A DNA stretch of 64,000 nt from positions 372,001 through 436,000 of the forward strand of contig CAVUQC010000004.1 in the NCBI GenBank assembly GCA_963743575.1, given 5' to 3'. Of this stretch, positions 43,386 to 51,520 are shown in pieces. Numbering within the stretch: the stretch's first letter is position 1; every line of letters starts with the position of its first letter. Position numbers and translations under genes: made by a program. A model generated the notes under the pieces. It was not told the DNA's origin and ran no database searches. It saw only the letters and a program-made list of their open reading frames with translations. This stretch comes from DASUPK01 sp963743575 (GTDB taxonomy: Bacteria; Actinomycetota; Thermoleophilia; Solirubrobacterales; 70-9).

Positions 43386-44683
43386 CCGGGGCGGAGCAGG
43401 TGGAGGCCCCTGCTACCGAGGGCGCGGTTCGCGAGATGGAGCCCGACCGCGGCGCTCGCCGTATAGGCCGCCACTGAGGTGATCGCGGCGCCCTTCAGGT
43501 CCAGGATAGGAAGCAGCACCGCCAATCCCACGGCCGTCACGACGAGTCCCACACCCTCAGCGATACCCGCATCGAGGGGGCGGTTCACCCCCTTCAGCGC
43601 GGCTCCGAGCACCCGCCCCGTGCCGAGGGCGATGCTCGCCACCAGGAGGATCCTCGTCACGTCGGTCGCGGGGACGAAGTCGGGTCCGAAGACGATCCGG
43701 AGGATGTCGGGTGTCAGCAGCAGCAGTGGGATCACGACGACGGTCGTAGACAGGGCGGTGAGGAAGACGTACTCATGGGCCCTCGCCTGGCGCTCGTCCG
43801 GAGTGTCGGCCTTGGCCACCGCCGGCAGCGCCGCGAGCGCGACCGAATAGCCGATCATCCCCGACAGCGATGTCATGGTCCAGGCGACGACGTAGAGCCC
43901 GAGGCTGGCCGGCGCGAAGACGATCGAGATGACCAGCTGGTCGGCCCGCTCGTTGAGCAGGTTGGAGATCGAGCTGAGCTGGCTCCTCCATCCGTACGCC
44001 AGCATCTCCCGAGCGAGGGGCCGCTCGGGTCGAATGAGCCTGCCCTCCAGCGACGGGAAGACAAGCGCAACCGCCGTTGCGACGGTGATCACCTGCGACG
44101 CCAGATACGCGAGCATCGCCGAGGTCACGGTCAGGTTCGAAAGAACCGCAAGGATCACAAGGCCAACCGCATTGCCCACGAATACGGCCACCCGCACGAT
44201 GTTGAAGGCGACGAATCGGTGCGTCCCGTTGAGGACGGAGGCGAGGTAGAGCGCCACCAGGCTGGTGGGAATCGATGCCAGGAAGATCATGCAGTCGCGG
44301 ACGACGGACGCCTCCTGCCGGGCAAGCACGATCGGCACCAGCACCAGCCCGATCAGGATCAGGACCACGGACTGCACGACCGCCAGAGCGAGGCTGGTGG
44401 AGACGATCGAGCGCTCCGGTGCGGTCTGGCGGGCGCTCACGAACGTCACCGAGTCGACCACCCCCAAGCTGCCGACCGTCCAGAGCATCGTCGGCCAGAG
44501 AACGACCGCGGCGAGCGCGCCGCGTCCGGACGGGCCCAGGGCCCGGGCGAGCAGCACTCCGGTCAGCACCCCCAGCAGCTGGATGAACGCGGTGGCCGCG
44601 AGGCTCGATGCCACCGGCCTCGCGGCCTGACGGCGAATCCACGCGATCGGCCCCACAGCCGGCGCCGTGCTCTCGGGGGTCAT
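43361..44683 (-). CDS. Lipopolysaccharide/O-unit flippase (Wzx-like, MATE/MVF fold)
   Basis: A 440-residue protein with about twelve hydrophobic helices. The N-terminus VASSLAATAFIQLLGVLTGVLLARALGPSGRGALAAVVLWP is diagnostic of polysaccharide flippases (PF01943/PF13440), and VLGAALKGVNRPLDAGIAEGVGLVV near 365 is the C-terminal repeat of the same motif. It would flip lipid-linked repeat units across the membrane. It lies between the acetyltransferase and a GT4 on the minus strand; these three genes are the longest uniform operon of the locus. Confidence 0.9.
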   Translation of the reverse strand: MTPESTAPAVGPIAWIRRQAARPVASSLAATAFIQLLGVLTGVLLARALGPSGRGALAAVVLWPTMLWTVGSLGVVDSVTFVSARQTAPERSIVSTSLALAVVQSVVLILIGLVLVPIVLARQEASVVRDCMIFLASIPTSLVALYLASVLNGTHRFVAFNIVRVAVFVGNAVGLVILAVLSNLTVTSAMLAYLASQVITVATAVALVFPSLEGRLIRPERPLAREMLAYGWRSQLSSISNLLNERADQLVISIVFAPASLGLYVVAWTMTSLSGMIGYSVALAALPAVAKADTPDERQARAHEYVFLTALSTTVVVIPLLLLTPDILRIVFGPDFVPATDVTRILLVASIALGTGRVLGAALKGVNRPLDAGIAEGVGLVVTAVGLAVLLPILDLKGAAITSVAAYTASAAVGLHLANRALGSRGLHLLRPGWRRDLET

Positions 44684-44695
44684 GCTTGGCCGCAG

Positions 44696-45268
44696 CTAGG
44701 CGACCGCTGTCGGCGAAGACGGTTTTTCGAATCCACGCGGAGGAGTCAACACGGAATCGTCCGGTACATCCTGCGCGACGTAGGCATTTGCGCCGACCCG
44801 GACGCGGTCTCCCACGCGGATCGGACCGACCACATGACTCCCCGAGTAGATCGTCACGTCGTCTCCGATGACCGGCACTCCGGGCCGCTTCTGATCCACC
44901 CCGATCGTGACGTTGTGGTAGACGAGGAAGCCGGAGCCGATCGTCACCTCGGGAGCGATCACAAGCCCAAACGGATGCGGCAGGCGCATGCCCGGGCCGA
45001 TCCGCACTCTGTGACCGATGTCGGTCCTGTGCTTCCAGATCAGCAGGTTCCGCCACAGCCAGCTGAGCCACTCAGGCGAGGCGTTCGACAGGCGGATGAG
45101 GATCGCCGCGTGCATCGAGGGGTTCACCAGGAGGCGGGGCAGGGCCCGGATCATTGCCCTGTTCGGCCCATCCTCATTGGCCTCGGAGTGCGCCTCGTAG
45201 TCGCTGCGAATGAGGGCGATCAGCCCGGGGGACCGATCCTCGACCGGGCTCGAATCGTTCCCGCGCAT
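44696..45268 (-). CDS. Serine-acetyltransferase-like hexapeptide-repeat acyltransferase
   Basis: A 190-residue protein. A helical N-terminus (SPGLIALIRSDYEAHSEAN) resembles CysE, then left-handed beta-helix hexapeptides appear: DIGHRVRIGPGMRLPHPFGLVIAPEVTIGSGFLVYHNVTIG, followed by VIGDDVTIYSGSHVVGPIRVGDRVRVGANAYV. The His of IPHPFG-like acetyl-CoA catalysis is present. In a polysaccharide locus an O-acetyltransferase of sugars is likelier than a cysteine-synthesis enzyme. Its ATG lies 12 nt from the divergent GT4 start. Confidence 0.85.
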   Translation of the reverse strand: MRGNDSSPVEDRSPGLIALIRSDYEAHSEANEDGPNRAMIRALPRLLVNPSMHAAILIRLSNASPEWLSWLWRNLLIWKHRTDIGHRVRIGPGMRLPHPFGLVIAPEVTIGSGFLVYHNVTIGVDQKRPGVPVIGDDVTIYSGSHVVGPIRVGDRVRVGANAYVAQDVPDDSVLTPPRGFEKPSSPTAVA

Positions 45269-45280
45269 TTGGGGCAGGAT

Positions 45281-46468
45281 ATGGCAATGCAGGCGCTTCG
45301 GCTCGGCCTCCTGGCCGCTTCACCGGTCCCGTACCACGCGCCCACCTACCGGCTGCTGGAGCGAGATCCGAGGGTGGACTTCAAGGCCATCTTCTGCTCA
45401 GAGAGCGGGGTGCGGCCGGCAGAGATGGGCTTCGGGAGCCCAATCGTGTGGGGCGGAGACGTGCTCAGCGGATACCGAAGCGAGTTCCTGAAGAGAGCGG
45501 CGCAGAACTCCAACCTCGCCGGCTTCTTCTCACTGCGAGACACCGATGTCGTGCCCACCGTGCGCCGGGAGCGGTTCGACGTGCTCTGGCTTCACGGCTA
45601 CAACCATCTCACTCACCAACTGGCGATCGCCGCACAGCGATCACGGGGCGGAAGGGTCATGTTCCGCGAGGAGCAGACGCTGATCCACCCCCGCGGCCTC
45701 GGAAAGACCGTCGTGAAGGAGGTCGCGCTCCGGGGAATGCTGCACGGGTCCTCCGCGATGTACATAGGCTCGGAGTCGAAGCGCTGGTTCGAGCACTACG
45801 GGATCCCGGAGGACCGGCTGTTCTTCGCGCCGTACACCGTGGACAACGAGGCCATCCAGGCGACGGCCGAACGCCTGGCCCCGGAGCGCAGGGAGTTGCG
45901 GCGATCCTTCGGGATCGCCGACGAGGCTGGGCCGGTGCTGCTCTTCTCGGCCAGATTGGTTCCGAACAAGCAGCCCGAGAAGGTCCTGGAGGCTTTCGGT
46001 CGCGTCAGGGCGGAGCGTCCATGTGCGCTTCTCGTCCTCGGCAAGGGGCCCCTGGGGAACGAGCTGGCCGACGCGGCCCGGCGTGAGGGGATCCCCGATG
46101 TGGTCTTCGCGGGATTTCTCGACCAGACGGAGATCTGGCGCGCCTACGCATGCGCCGATGTCTTGACCCTGTTCTCGGCTCTCCATGAGACCTGGGGCAT
46201 CGTGGTCAACGAGGCGATGAACTTCTCGCTCCCCGTGGTGGTCTCCGACAAGGTCGGTTGCGCCAGGGACCTCGTCAGCGAAGGGCGGAATGGCTTCGTC
46301 GTCCCGTCGGATGACGTCGGGGCACTGGCAAGCCGAATCGCGACCCTCATCGACGACGCCGAGCTCCGGAGGCGCTTCGGCGCGGAGAGCCGCGCGATCA
46401 TCGACCGCTGGACCCCCGAGCGGACCGCCGAGGGCGTCGTGTCGGCGGCGCTGGCCGCTAGCCGGTGA
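45281..46468 (+). CDS. Glycosyltransferase family 4
   Basis: A 395-residue GT-B enzyme: LRLGLLAASPVPYHAPTYRLLE at the N-terminus, LLFSARLVPNKQPEKVLEAFGRV near 224, VVFAGFLDQTEIWRAYACADVLTLFSALHETWGIVVNEAMNFSLPVVVSDKVG near 275-325 (E-x7-E region) and an ASRIATLIDDAELRRRFG end. The frame is open for 1.5 kb upstream but only as a shadow. ATG at 45281 or 45287 follows a GGGGCAGG site; 45287 has the better spacing. Two neighbouring genes are on the opposite strand at each end. Confidence 0.9.
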   Translation: MAMQALRLGLLAASPVPYHAPTYRLLERDPRVDFKAIFCSESGVRPAEMGFGSPIVWGGDVLSGYRSEFLKRAAQNSNLAGFFSLRDTDVVPTVRRERFDVLWLHGYNHLTHQLAIAAQRSRGGRVMFREEQTLIHPRGLGKTVVKEVALRGMLHGSSAMYIGSESKRWFEHYGIPEDRLFFAPYTVDNEAIQATAERLAPERRELRRSFGIADEAGPVLLFSARLVPNKQPEKVLEAFGRVRAERPCALLVLGKGPLGNELADAARREGIPDVVFAGFLDQTEIWRAYACADVLTLFSALHETWGIVVNEAMNFSLPVVVSDKVGCARDLVSEGRNGFVVPSDDVGALASRIATLIDDAELRRRFGAESRAIIDRWTPERTAEGVVSAALAASR

Positions 46469-47618
46469 CCGGCGCTCCCTCGTAGACCTGCTCGTACATG
46501 GAGACGCAGCGGCCGGGCGAATGCCTCGCCGCCACAGCGGCCCTGCCGGCGGTGGCGAACTGCCCCCAGCGCTCCCCGCCGCTTGCCAGCTCCGCGATGG
46601 CGCCCACCAGATCCGCCAGCGACGGCTCGATCACCACGCCGGCGCCGGCGTCATCGACGTATTCCGCGAGGCCGCCGTTGCGATACGCGATCACGGGTGT
46701 GCCGAGCGACATCGCTTCCAGCGCCGAGAGCGGGCCCGGCTCCTCCCAGCGGGACGGCATGAGAACCGCACGCGACCCCGCGATCAGGTCGGCGACCTGG
46801 GAGCGATCGATCCGGCCGCGAAACTCGAGGTTCCCGGTGCGGCTGGTGGCAGCCGTGACCTCGTTCGCCAAGGGCCCGTCGCCCGCGACGGTGAATCTGA
46901 TCTCGGGCAGGCGGGTCGCCGCGGCGAGCACATCCTCCACGCCCTTCTCGGAAGCGAGGCGGCCGATGTAGGCGACGCCGTCGCGGTCGCGCTCGGGCGG
47001 AGCCTCGCGAAGTGGCTCCACGAAGTTCGGGATGACCTCGGCGTTGATCCCCCTGGCCGAGAGATGCTCCGCGACGCGACGCGACACCGCCACCCATCGG
47101 GCCACCCTCGGGGCGTATACGAATCGCCGGATCGGGAAGGTCGAGTCGTTCAGCACCCGGTAGCGCAGGGATGACTCCCGGCGGTCGAGCCACGACCCGC
47201 GGTGGTCAAGCTCGCTGGCTGAGATGAGCTCGTAGTCATGGACGGTCTGCACCACCCGCAGGCCGAGCCGGTGGGCCTCCACGATGGGCGCGACCGAGAG
47301 CTGCGGGTAGACCTTGTGGACGTGCACGACGTCCGGTGCGAATTCCTTGGCGAGCCTCCGCATGGCGCCTGCCGCCTCACGGTTCCAGAGCGTCCGGGAT
47401 GCCACCCGCGCCGCCGCCAGGCCCCGCAGGTCGTCGCGGTTCTCCCGGGTGACCCCGCAGGAGACGAACCGGCCGGCCCGCTCGATGTTGCGAGGATCCT
47501 CAGTCGCGAGGAAGAGGACCTCGTGGCCACGCTCGCGCAGCTCCGCCGCAAGGTCGAAGCACTGGCGGTCGGCGCCCCCGGTGACGCGTGCGAAGTTGTT
47601 GACCATCACGACTCTCAA
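46458..47618 (-). CDS. Glycosyltransferase family 4
   Basis: A 386-residue GT-B enzyme. MRVVMVNNFARVTGGADRQCF opens the acceptor domain with the usual Gly-rich loop, VVHVHKVYPQLS follows, and the donor domain contains VAYIGRLASEKGVEDVLAAA near 222, FRGRIDRSQVADLIAGSRAVLMPSRWEEPGPLSALEAMSLGTPVIAYRNGG (E-x7-E) and a Glu/Ala-rich end. ATG at 47618. It overlaps the preceding convergent GT4 by 11 nt. Confidence 0.9.
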   Translation of the reverse strand: MRVVMVNNFARVTGGADRQCFDLAAELRERGHEVLFLATEDPRNIERAGRFVSCGVTRENRDDLRGLAAARVASRTLWNREAAGAMRRLAKEFAPDVVHVHKVYPQLSVAPIVEAHRLGLRVVQTVHDYELISASELDHRGSWLDRRESSLRYRVLNDSTFPIRRFVYAPRVARWVAVSRRVAEHLSARGINAEVIPNFVEPLREAPPERDRDGVAYIGRLASEKGVEDVLAAATRLPEIRFTVAGDGPLANEVTAATSRTGNLEFRGRIDRSQVADLIAGSRAVLMPSRWEEPGPLSALEAMSLGTPVIAYRNGGLAEYVDDAGAGVVIEPSLADLVGAIAELASGGERWGQFATAGRAAVAARHSPGRCVSMYEQVYEGAPVTG

Positions 47619-47664
47619 CTGGGGATGCAGCTAAGCAACTCGGGTGATGCGGTATGAAGGTCGC

Positions 47665-48324
47665 ATGACGCCAAACGAGGTCAGCGGGAACTACCTGGGG
47701 GACCGCGGCCGCGAGTATCTGGCGTACGTCGAGCCCCTCTCCGGGCCCGTGGCGGCTCTCAATGTCCGCCACTTCGAGCCGGCGGTCAGGGGGAAGGAGG
47801 TCGTGATCGACTTCGGTTGCGGCTCGGGACACCTGTTGCAGCAGCTCGGTGCCCCGCGGGTCATCGGGATCGAGGTCAACGAAAGCGCCCGGGCGCTGGC
47901 GTCCGACAGGGGTGTGGAGGTGGTCGCCTCGGCCGACGAGCTCGAGGACGAGGTCGCCGACGTGATCGTCTCCTCCCATGCGCTCGAACACAGCCGCGAT
48001 CCCCTGAAGGAGCTTGCGTCGCTTCGCCGGCTGCTGAAGGAGGACGGCCGTCTGGTCATGATCCTGCCCCTCGACGATTGGCGGGTCCAGCGTCGCCTCG
48101 ATTCCGACGTCAACCACCACCTGTTCGCCTGGACCCCGCTCTCCCTCAGGAACCTGTTCACCGAGGCCGGCTACTCGGTCGAGGACGTCGAGGTGGTGAC
48201 TCGGGCCGCCCCGACCCGATTCGGCCTGTGGCGGCTGCCGCGCCCGCTCCTCGATGTCGCCGAGGTCACCTGGGCGGTCGTGCGCAGGCGTCGCCAGCTG
48301 CTGATCACCGCGACGCGCGGTTAG
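47665..48324 (+). CDS. SAM-dependent methyltransferase
   Basis: A 219-residue class I methyltransferase: VVIDFGCGSGHLLQQLG (motif I), VIGIEVNESARALAS (motif post I), ADVIVSSHALEHSRDPLKEL (motif II) and LVMILPLDDWRV. The LYDALEH-like SHALEHSRD box is frequent in methyltransferases of polysaccharide loci. ATG at 47665 is chosen; an in-frame ATG at 47647 and GTG at 47644 are alternatives. Its final codons overlap the convergent ccmH by 4 nt, marking the right end of the sugar genes on this side. Confidence 0.87.
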   Translation: MTPNEVSGNYLGDRGREYLAYVEPLSGPVAALNVRHFEPAVRGKEVVIDFGCGSGHLLQQLGAPRVIGIEVNESARALASDRGVEVVASADELEDEVADVIVSSHALEHSRDPLKELASLRRLLKEDGRLVMILPLDDWRVQRRLDSDVNHHLFAWTPLSLRNLFTEAGYSVEDVEVVTRAAPTRFGLWRLPRPLLDVAEVTWAVVRRRRQLLITATRG

Positions 48325-48770
48325 ACGTCGTGCTGAGCCATGTCAGCGTCGAGGCGGGCGGAGTCCGAGGGGTCCAGGTCCTCCGGCGGCGGCGGCGGCG
48401 CTGATCTCCGCCACTGCCTGAAAAGCCAGGGCACCAGAATCGCGAGGACCGCGAGCAGGGCGGCGATCGGGATGAGCCACGCGAGTAGGTCGAAGCCGGA
48501 CTTGCTCGGGGTGGCGAGCACGTTCGGACCGTACTGGGCGACCAGAGCGTCCTCGATCTGACCCTTGGTCTTGCCCTGGGCGATCTGGTTGCGGATAAAG
48601 GCTCGCTCCCGGTCGGCCTGCGGCGACTGGGATTCGGCCAGGAGCGTCCCGCAGATCGTGCACATCACCTCGTCCTCGATGTCGGGGAGGGACGCGCGCT
48701 GCTCGGCCACTGAGTGAGCCGGCAGGAGACAGAGCATCGCCGCGACGAGCAGCAGAGAGCCGACTCGCAT
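48321..48770 (-). CDS. ccmH: Cytochrome c maturation protein CcmH
   Basis: A 149-residue protein: signal peptide, then IEDEVMCTICGTLLAESQS, the CcmH redox motif (C-x-x-C), RERAFIRNQIAQGKTKGQIEDALVAQYG and one C-terminal helix (WLIPIAALLAVLAILVPWLF). CcmH reduces apocytochrome c thiols before haem attachment. It follows tlpA on the same strand with 8 nt between them, so the pair is likely a redox unit. The rest of the maturation genes are near 54.4-57.3 kb. Confidence 0.92.
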   Translation of the reverse strand: MRVGSLLLVAAMLCLLPAHSVAEQRASLPDIEDEVMCTICGTLLAESQSPQADRERAFIRNQIAQGKTKGQIEDALVAQYGPNVLATPSKSGFDLLAWLIPIAALLAVLAILVPWLFRQWRRSAPPPPPEDLDPSDSARLDADMAQHDV

Positions 48771-48778
48771 GCCCCGGA

Positions 48779-49308
48779 TTATCCCTGTGCCGATCGCAGG
48801 ATCAGCGGCGTGACCGCCTTCGCGAGGTAGTCCCCGTCAACCGGCCCCCGGCGGATCAGCGCCAGCTTGCCCGCAGGGTCGACCAGAAACGATTCGGGGA
48901 AACCCGTCATCCCGTAAGCGTCCCGGCGATCTGCACCATCCCCCTCCCGCAGCTGCGGGTAGGTGAGCCCGTAGCGCTGGACGAAGGAGCCCGCGTCGTC
49001 CGTGGTGTCGTCGAGATTGATGCCGAGCACGGTGAAGCCCTGCGACTGGTGAGCGCGCTGATAGTCCTCCAGCGCCGGGGCCTCGCCCTTGCAGGGATCG
49101 CACCACGAGGCCCAGAAGTTGACCAGCACCCAGTCACCGCGATAGTCGGCGATATCCCCCGTGCCGGGTCCGTCGAGCTTAGTTGAGCTCCTTGTCCGGT
49201 GCCTTCTCCCCGACGGAGATGCTCGCCTCTCCCTTGTTCAGCAGCCCGAACCCGAGCAGGCCGATCACGGCGAATACCGCGAGCGTGATCGCAAGGGAAC
49301 CAGCTCAT
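48779..49308 (-). pseudogene. TlpA/CcmG-like thioredoxin, two frameshifts in the 5' part
   Basis: The C-terminal 116 residues are a thiol-disulfide reductase: VNFWASWCDPCKGEAPALED (C-x-x-C), YGMTGFPESFLVDPAGK (cis-Pro) and a thioredoxin fold. Upstream in a different frame are a membrane helix (LAITLAVFAVIGLLGFGLL) and SVGEKAPDKEL, and a third frame carries the ATG at 49308 with MSWF. So the complete gene needs two 1-base corrections, near 49183 and 49297. With them the protein is a normal membrane-anchored TlpA. Its ATG overlaps the TGA of the glycosidase gene upstream. Error or recent inactivation cannot be told apart. Confidence 0.75.
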
Positions 49309-50427
49309 CGCCGAGCGAAACGCTGATACGCCTTCCAGGCCGGCTTCGGGGTGCCGTCGCCGCGGAGCAGGCCCATCTGGTAGACGTTGGCAGCATTGGG
49401 ATCCGGCGAGTCTCGCCAGTCATGCCAGTAGACACGCGCCAAGCGCAATGACTTGCGGGCTCGGATCAGTGCGCCGAAGGATTGGGTTAGGTCCCGTGCC
49501 TGCTTTCGTTCAGTCGCCTGGTAGGGGGATCCCGCCCAGCCCAGGCCGCCGGTGCTCCAGCCGATCTCCGTGATCCCAGAGAGGCGTGCGGCAATCGCCG
49601 TGCCTGTCGAGCACCCTGCGGAAGATCCTCATGGTCGGAACAACGTCCTTGGCTCTCGGCGAGAAGGGGTGCATGGCGAGCGCGTTGAAGGCCGTCTTCG
49701 CGCCGGGGTGCGAGTAAAACGACTTGAGGAACTTCGTCGCCGTGACGCCGTAACCGGGCGTGTTGCCGCCACCCGTGCGGGGGAAGGGGAAGAGCCCGCC
49801 GAAGACGACCGTCCCGGCGGGATCGACCTGCCTGATCGACTGCTGGCTCAGGCGCAGCAGGGTCGAGATCACGTCATTCGCGTTCGGCGGGCCGCCCCAC
49901 TCGAGGGTCAGGTTCGCCTCGTTCCAGATCTCGTAGCTGAGCGCCGGCCTGTAGGGCAGCTCCGGATGCTCCGCCCAGAAGCTCCCCCCGCGGCCGTAAC
50001 GCTGGACGAAGGCGGTGAGGAAGGACTGCCAGGCCGCCTTCTGGGCGTCGCTGTAGATGGGCGGCTGGTAGGGGTTGTCCGAGATCCAACCCGGCGAGGA
50101 CGCCAGCTGTGGCGCAGGGTTCAGGCCCGCGGCGGCTATGTCCCCGAACTGCTTGTCGTAGGTGCTCCAGTCGAAGTTGCCTCCGGCAGTGTTCTGGATC
50201 AGGCCCCAGTGGACGAAGACGCGGACCGACTCGATTCCGCCGGACGCCATCAGACCGAGGTCCGAGGGGCTCGGATCGTTGAGCGGGACAACCCCATAGA
50301 AGTCAGCCGGGACCTTCGCGTGCTTCGACGGCCTCTTGGCTGCCGGCGCTTGCGCGACTCCCGAGATCGCGAGCACCAGCGCCAGGAGAACGCTACCCAG
50401 GACCATCGTCTTCTTTCCCACCTGCAT
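49305..50427 (-). pseudogene. Secreted glycoside hydrolase (GH5/39-like), one frameshift
   Basis: A signal peptide (MVLGSVLLALVLAISGVAQA) precedes a TIM-barrel glycosidase: YGVVPLNDPSPSDLGLMASGG, VRVFVHWGLIQ, LSYEIWNEANL near 166 (acid/base Glu) and ALAMHPFSP. At 49590 the frame shifts; the other frame continues with ITEIGWSTGGLGW, which carries the nucleophile Glu, then ARVYWHDWRD and a C-terminal KPAWKAYQRFARR with a stop at 49305. Corrected, it is about 374 residues and is coupled to tlpA. Read as is, it loses the nucleophile and would be dead. Confidence 0.78.
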
Positions 50428-50496
50428 GCTCTACCCCCGCCTTTACGAACGGATTGATTCCTGCCTTCACCCTGACCATAGAATCATGCCGAAGTT

Positions 50497-50569
50497 GCGG
50501 CGGTAGCTCAGCTGGTAGAGCGCGAGCTTCCCAAGCTCGAGGTCGCGGGTTCGAGACCCGTCCGCCGCT
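50497..50569 (+). tRNA. tRNA-Gly(CCC)
   Basis: A complete 73-nt cloverleaf: acceptor GCGGCGG pairs with CCGCCGC, D-arm GCTCAGCTGGTAGAGC, anticodon stem CGAGC/GCTCG with loop TTCCCAA (anticodon CCC at 50530-50532), and T-arm GCGGGTTCGAGACCCG. No CCA is encoded. The 3' discriminator is T. It decodes GGG. Confidence 0.95.
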
Positions 50570-50601
50570 TGTGATCGCCACCTGGGGGTAATGACCGCGA
50601 G

Positions 50602-50988
50602 ATGGGACTGATCGGTGGAATGAGCAGGCGCCTGGCGCGCCGCAGCCGCTGGCTCGCCGAGCGGCTCTGGCTGATCGCGGTCGCCGAGGTCGCCTGGACC
50701 TCGTGGGGCCACTGGCGGCGTCTCGAGCCCGACGAGCGCAACCGCCTCGTTCACCTCGCCCGCAAGTCGAAGGGAAGGCCGACCAGGAACCTCACCGAGC
50801 GGGAGCAGCTCGAGGCCGAGGAGCTGCTCGACAAGCTCGGTCACATCGAGCTGGCGGGGAGCGTCGCCCGGACGTTTCTCCCCTTCCGGCCCCTGAGCAG
50901 CTCCGCCGAGTGGTACATGCAGCGGCGGCACCGGCGGACGGTGAAGGGGCGCGAAGAGTCTCCCGATGTCGCGCAGAGCTCGAGCTGA
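50602..50988 (+). CDS. Hypothetical small basic protein
   Basis: A 128-residue protein after the tRNA. It is helical and basic: ARRSRWLAERLWLIAVAEVAWTSW (amphipathic, perhaps membrane-associated), then RLEPDERNRLVHLARKSKGRPTRNLTEREQLEAEELLDKLG, and a basic C-terminus. No known domain could be recognised. ATG at 50602 or 50620. Base composition matches the neighbours. Confidence 0.6.
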   Translation: MGLIGGMSRRLARRSRWLAERLWLIAVAEVAWTSWGHWRRLEPDERNRLVHLARKSKGRPTRNLTEREQLEAEELLDKLGHIELAGSVARTFLPFRPLSSSAEWYMQRRHRRTVKGREESPDVAQSSS

Positions 50989-51520
50989 AATGGAGGCGGG
51001 GGAGGAGAGGGAGAGGCTGATGCGCGACTACCTCGCGGCATGGAACGATCGTGACGCCGGACGGATCGCCGACTTCTTCACGCAGGACGCCACCTACGAG
51101 GACCGAGGGGCCGGGACGGTTCTGCACGGGCGCGCGGAGATCAAGTCGCACGCTGCCCGGGTCCACGGAGGGTTCGGCGACCTGGAGTTCGAGCTGGTCA
51201 AGGCCGCACACGGTGACGACTTCACGGCCGGCGAATGGCGGTCGCGGATGACTCACACCGGGGCATTCGAGGGGCTTGCCCCGACGGGCCGCGTCGTGGA
51301 GAGCGCCGGGGTGGACGTCGCGACCCTGGACGGCGAGGGCCGGATCCGGCACCTGGCGTCCTACTACGACGGCGCTGAGATCATGCGCGACCTCGGGCTG
51401 CTCCCAGAGCGCGGTTCGAGAACGGAGCGCGCGCTGGTCCGAGCGTCGTCGGCCCTCAGCTCGGCGCGGCGGCGGGCCGCACGGCCGAATGGGCGCCGTA
51501 CCACTCCAGGGTCCGGCTGA
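50966..51520 (+). CDS. SnoaL-like / NTF2-fold protein
   Basis: A roughly 180-residue protein with one SnoaL-type cone: LMRDYLAAWNDRDAGRIADFFTQDATYEDRGAG, then VLHGRAEIKSHAARVHGGF and FTAGEWRSRMTHTGAFEGLAPTGRVVESAGVDV. It ends with a variable basic tail of about 50 residues that overlaps the convergent dehydratase. Such proteins are ester cyclases, isomerases or simple binders. ATG at 50966 overlaps the previous gene; ATG at 50990, after its stop, is also possible. Confidence 0.75.
   Translation: MSRRARAEMEAGEERERLMRDYLAAWNDRDAGRIADFFTQDATYEDRGAGTVLHGRAEIKSHAARVHGGFGDLEFELVKAAHGDDFTAGEWRSRMTHTGAFEGLAPTGRVVESAGVDVATLDGEGRIRHLASYYDGAEIMRDLGLLPERGSRTERALVRASSALSSARRRAARPNGRRTTPGSG

Noticed and set aside
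43775..45280. Open frame extending the GT4 gene 1.5 kb upstream
   Set aside because: The upstream part overlaps the flippase and acetyltransferase genes and has no domain; ATG at 45281 is preceded by a ribosome site.
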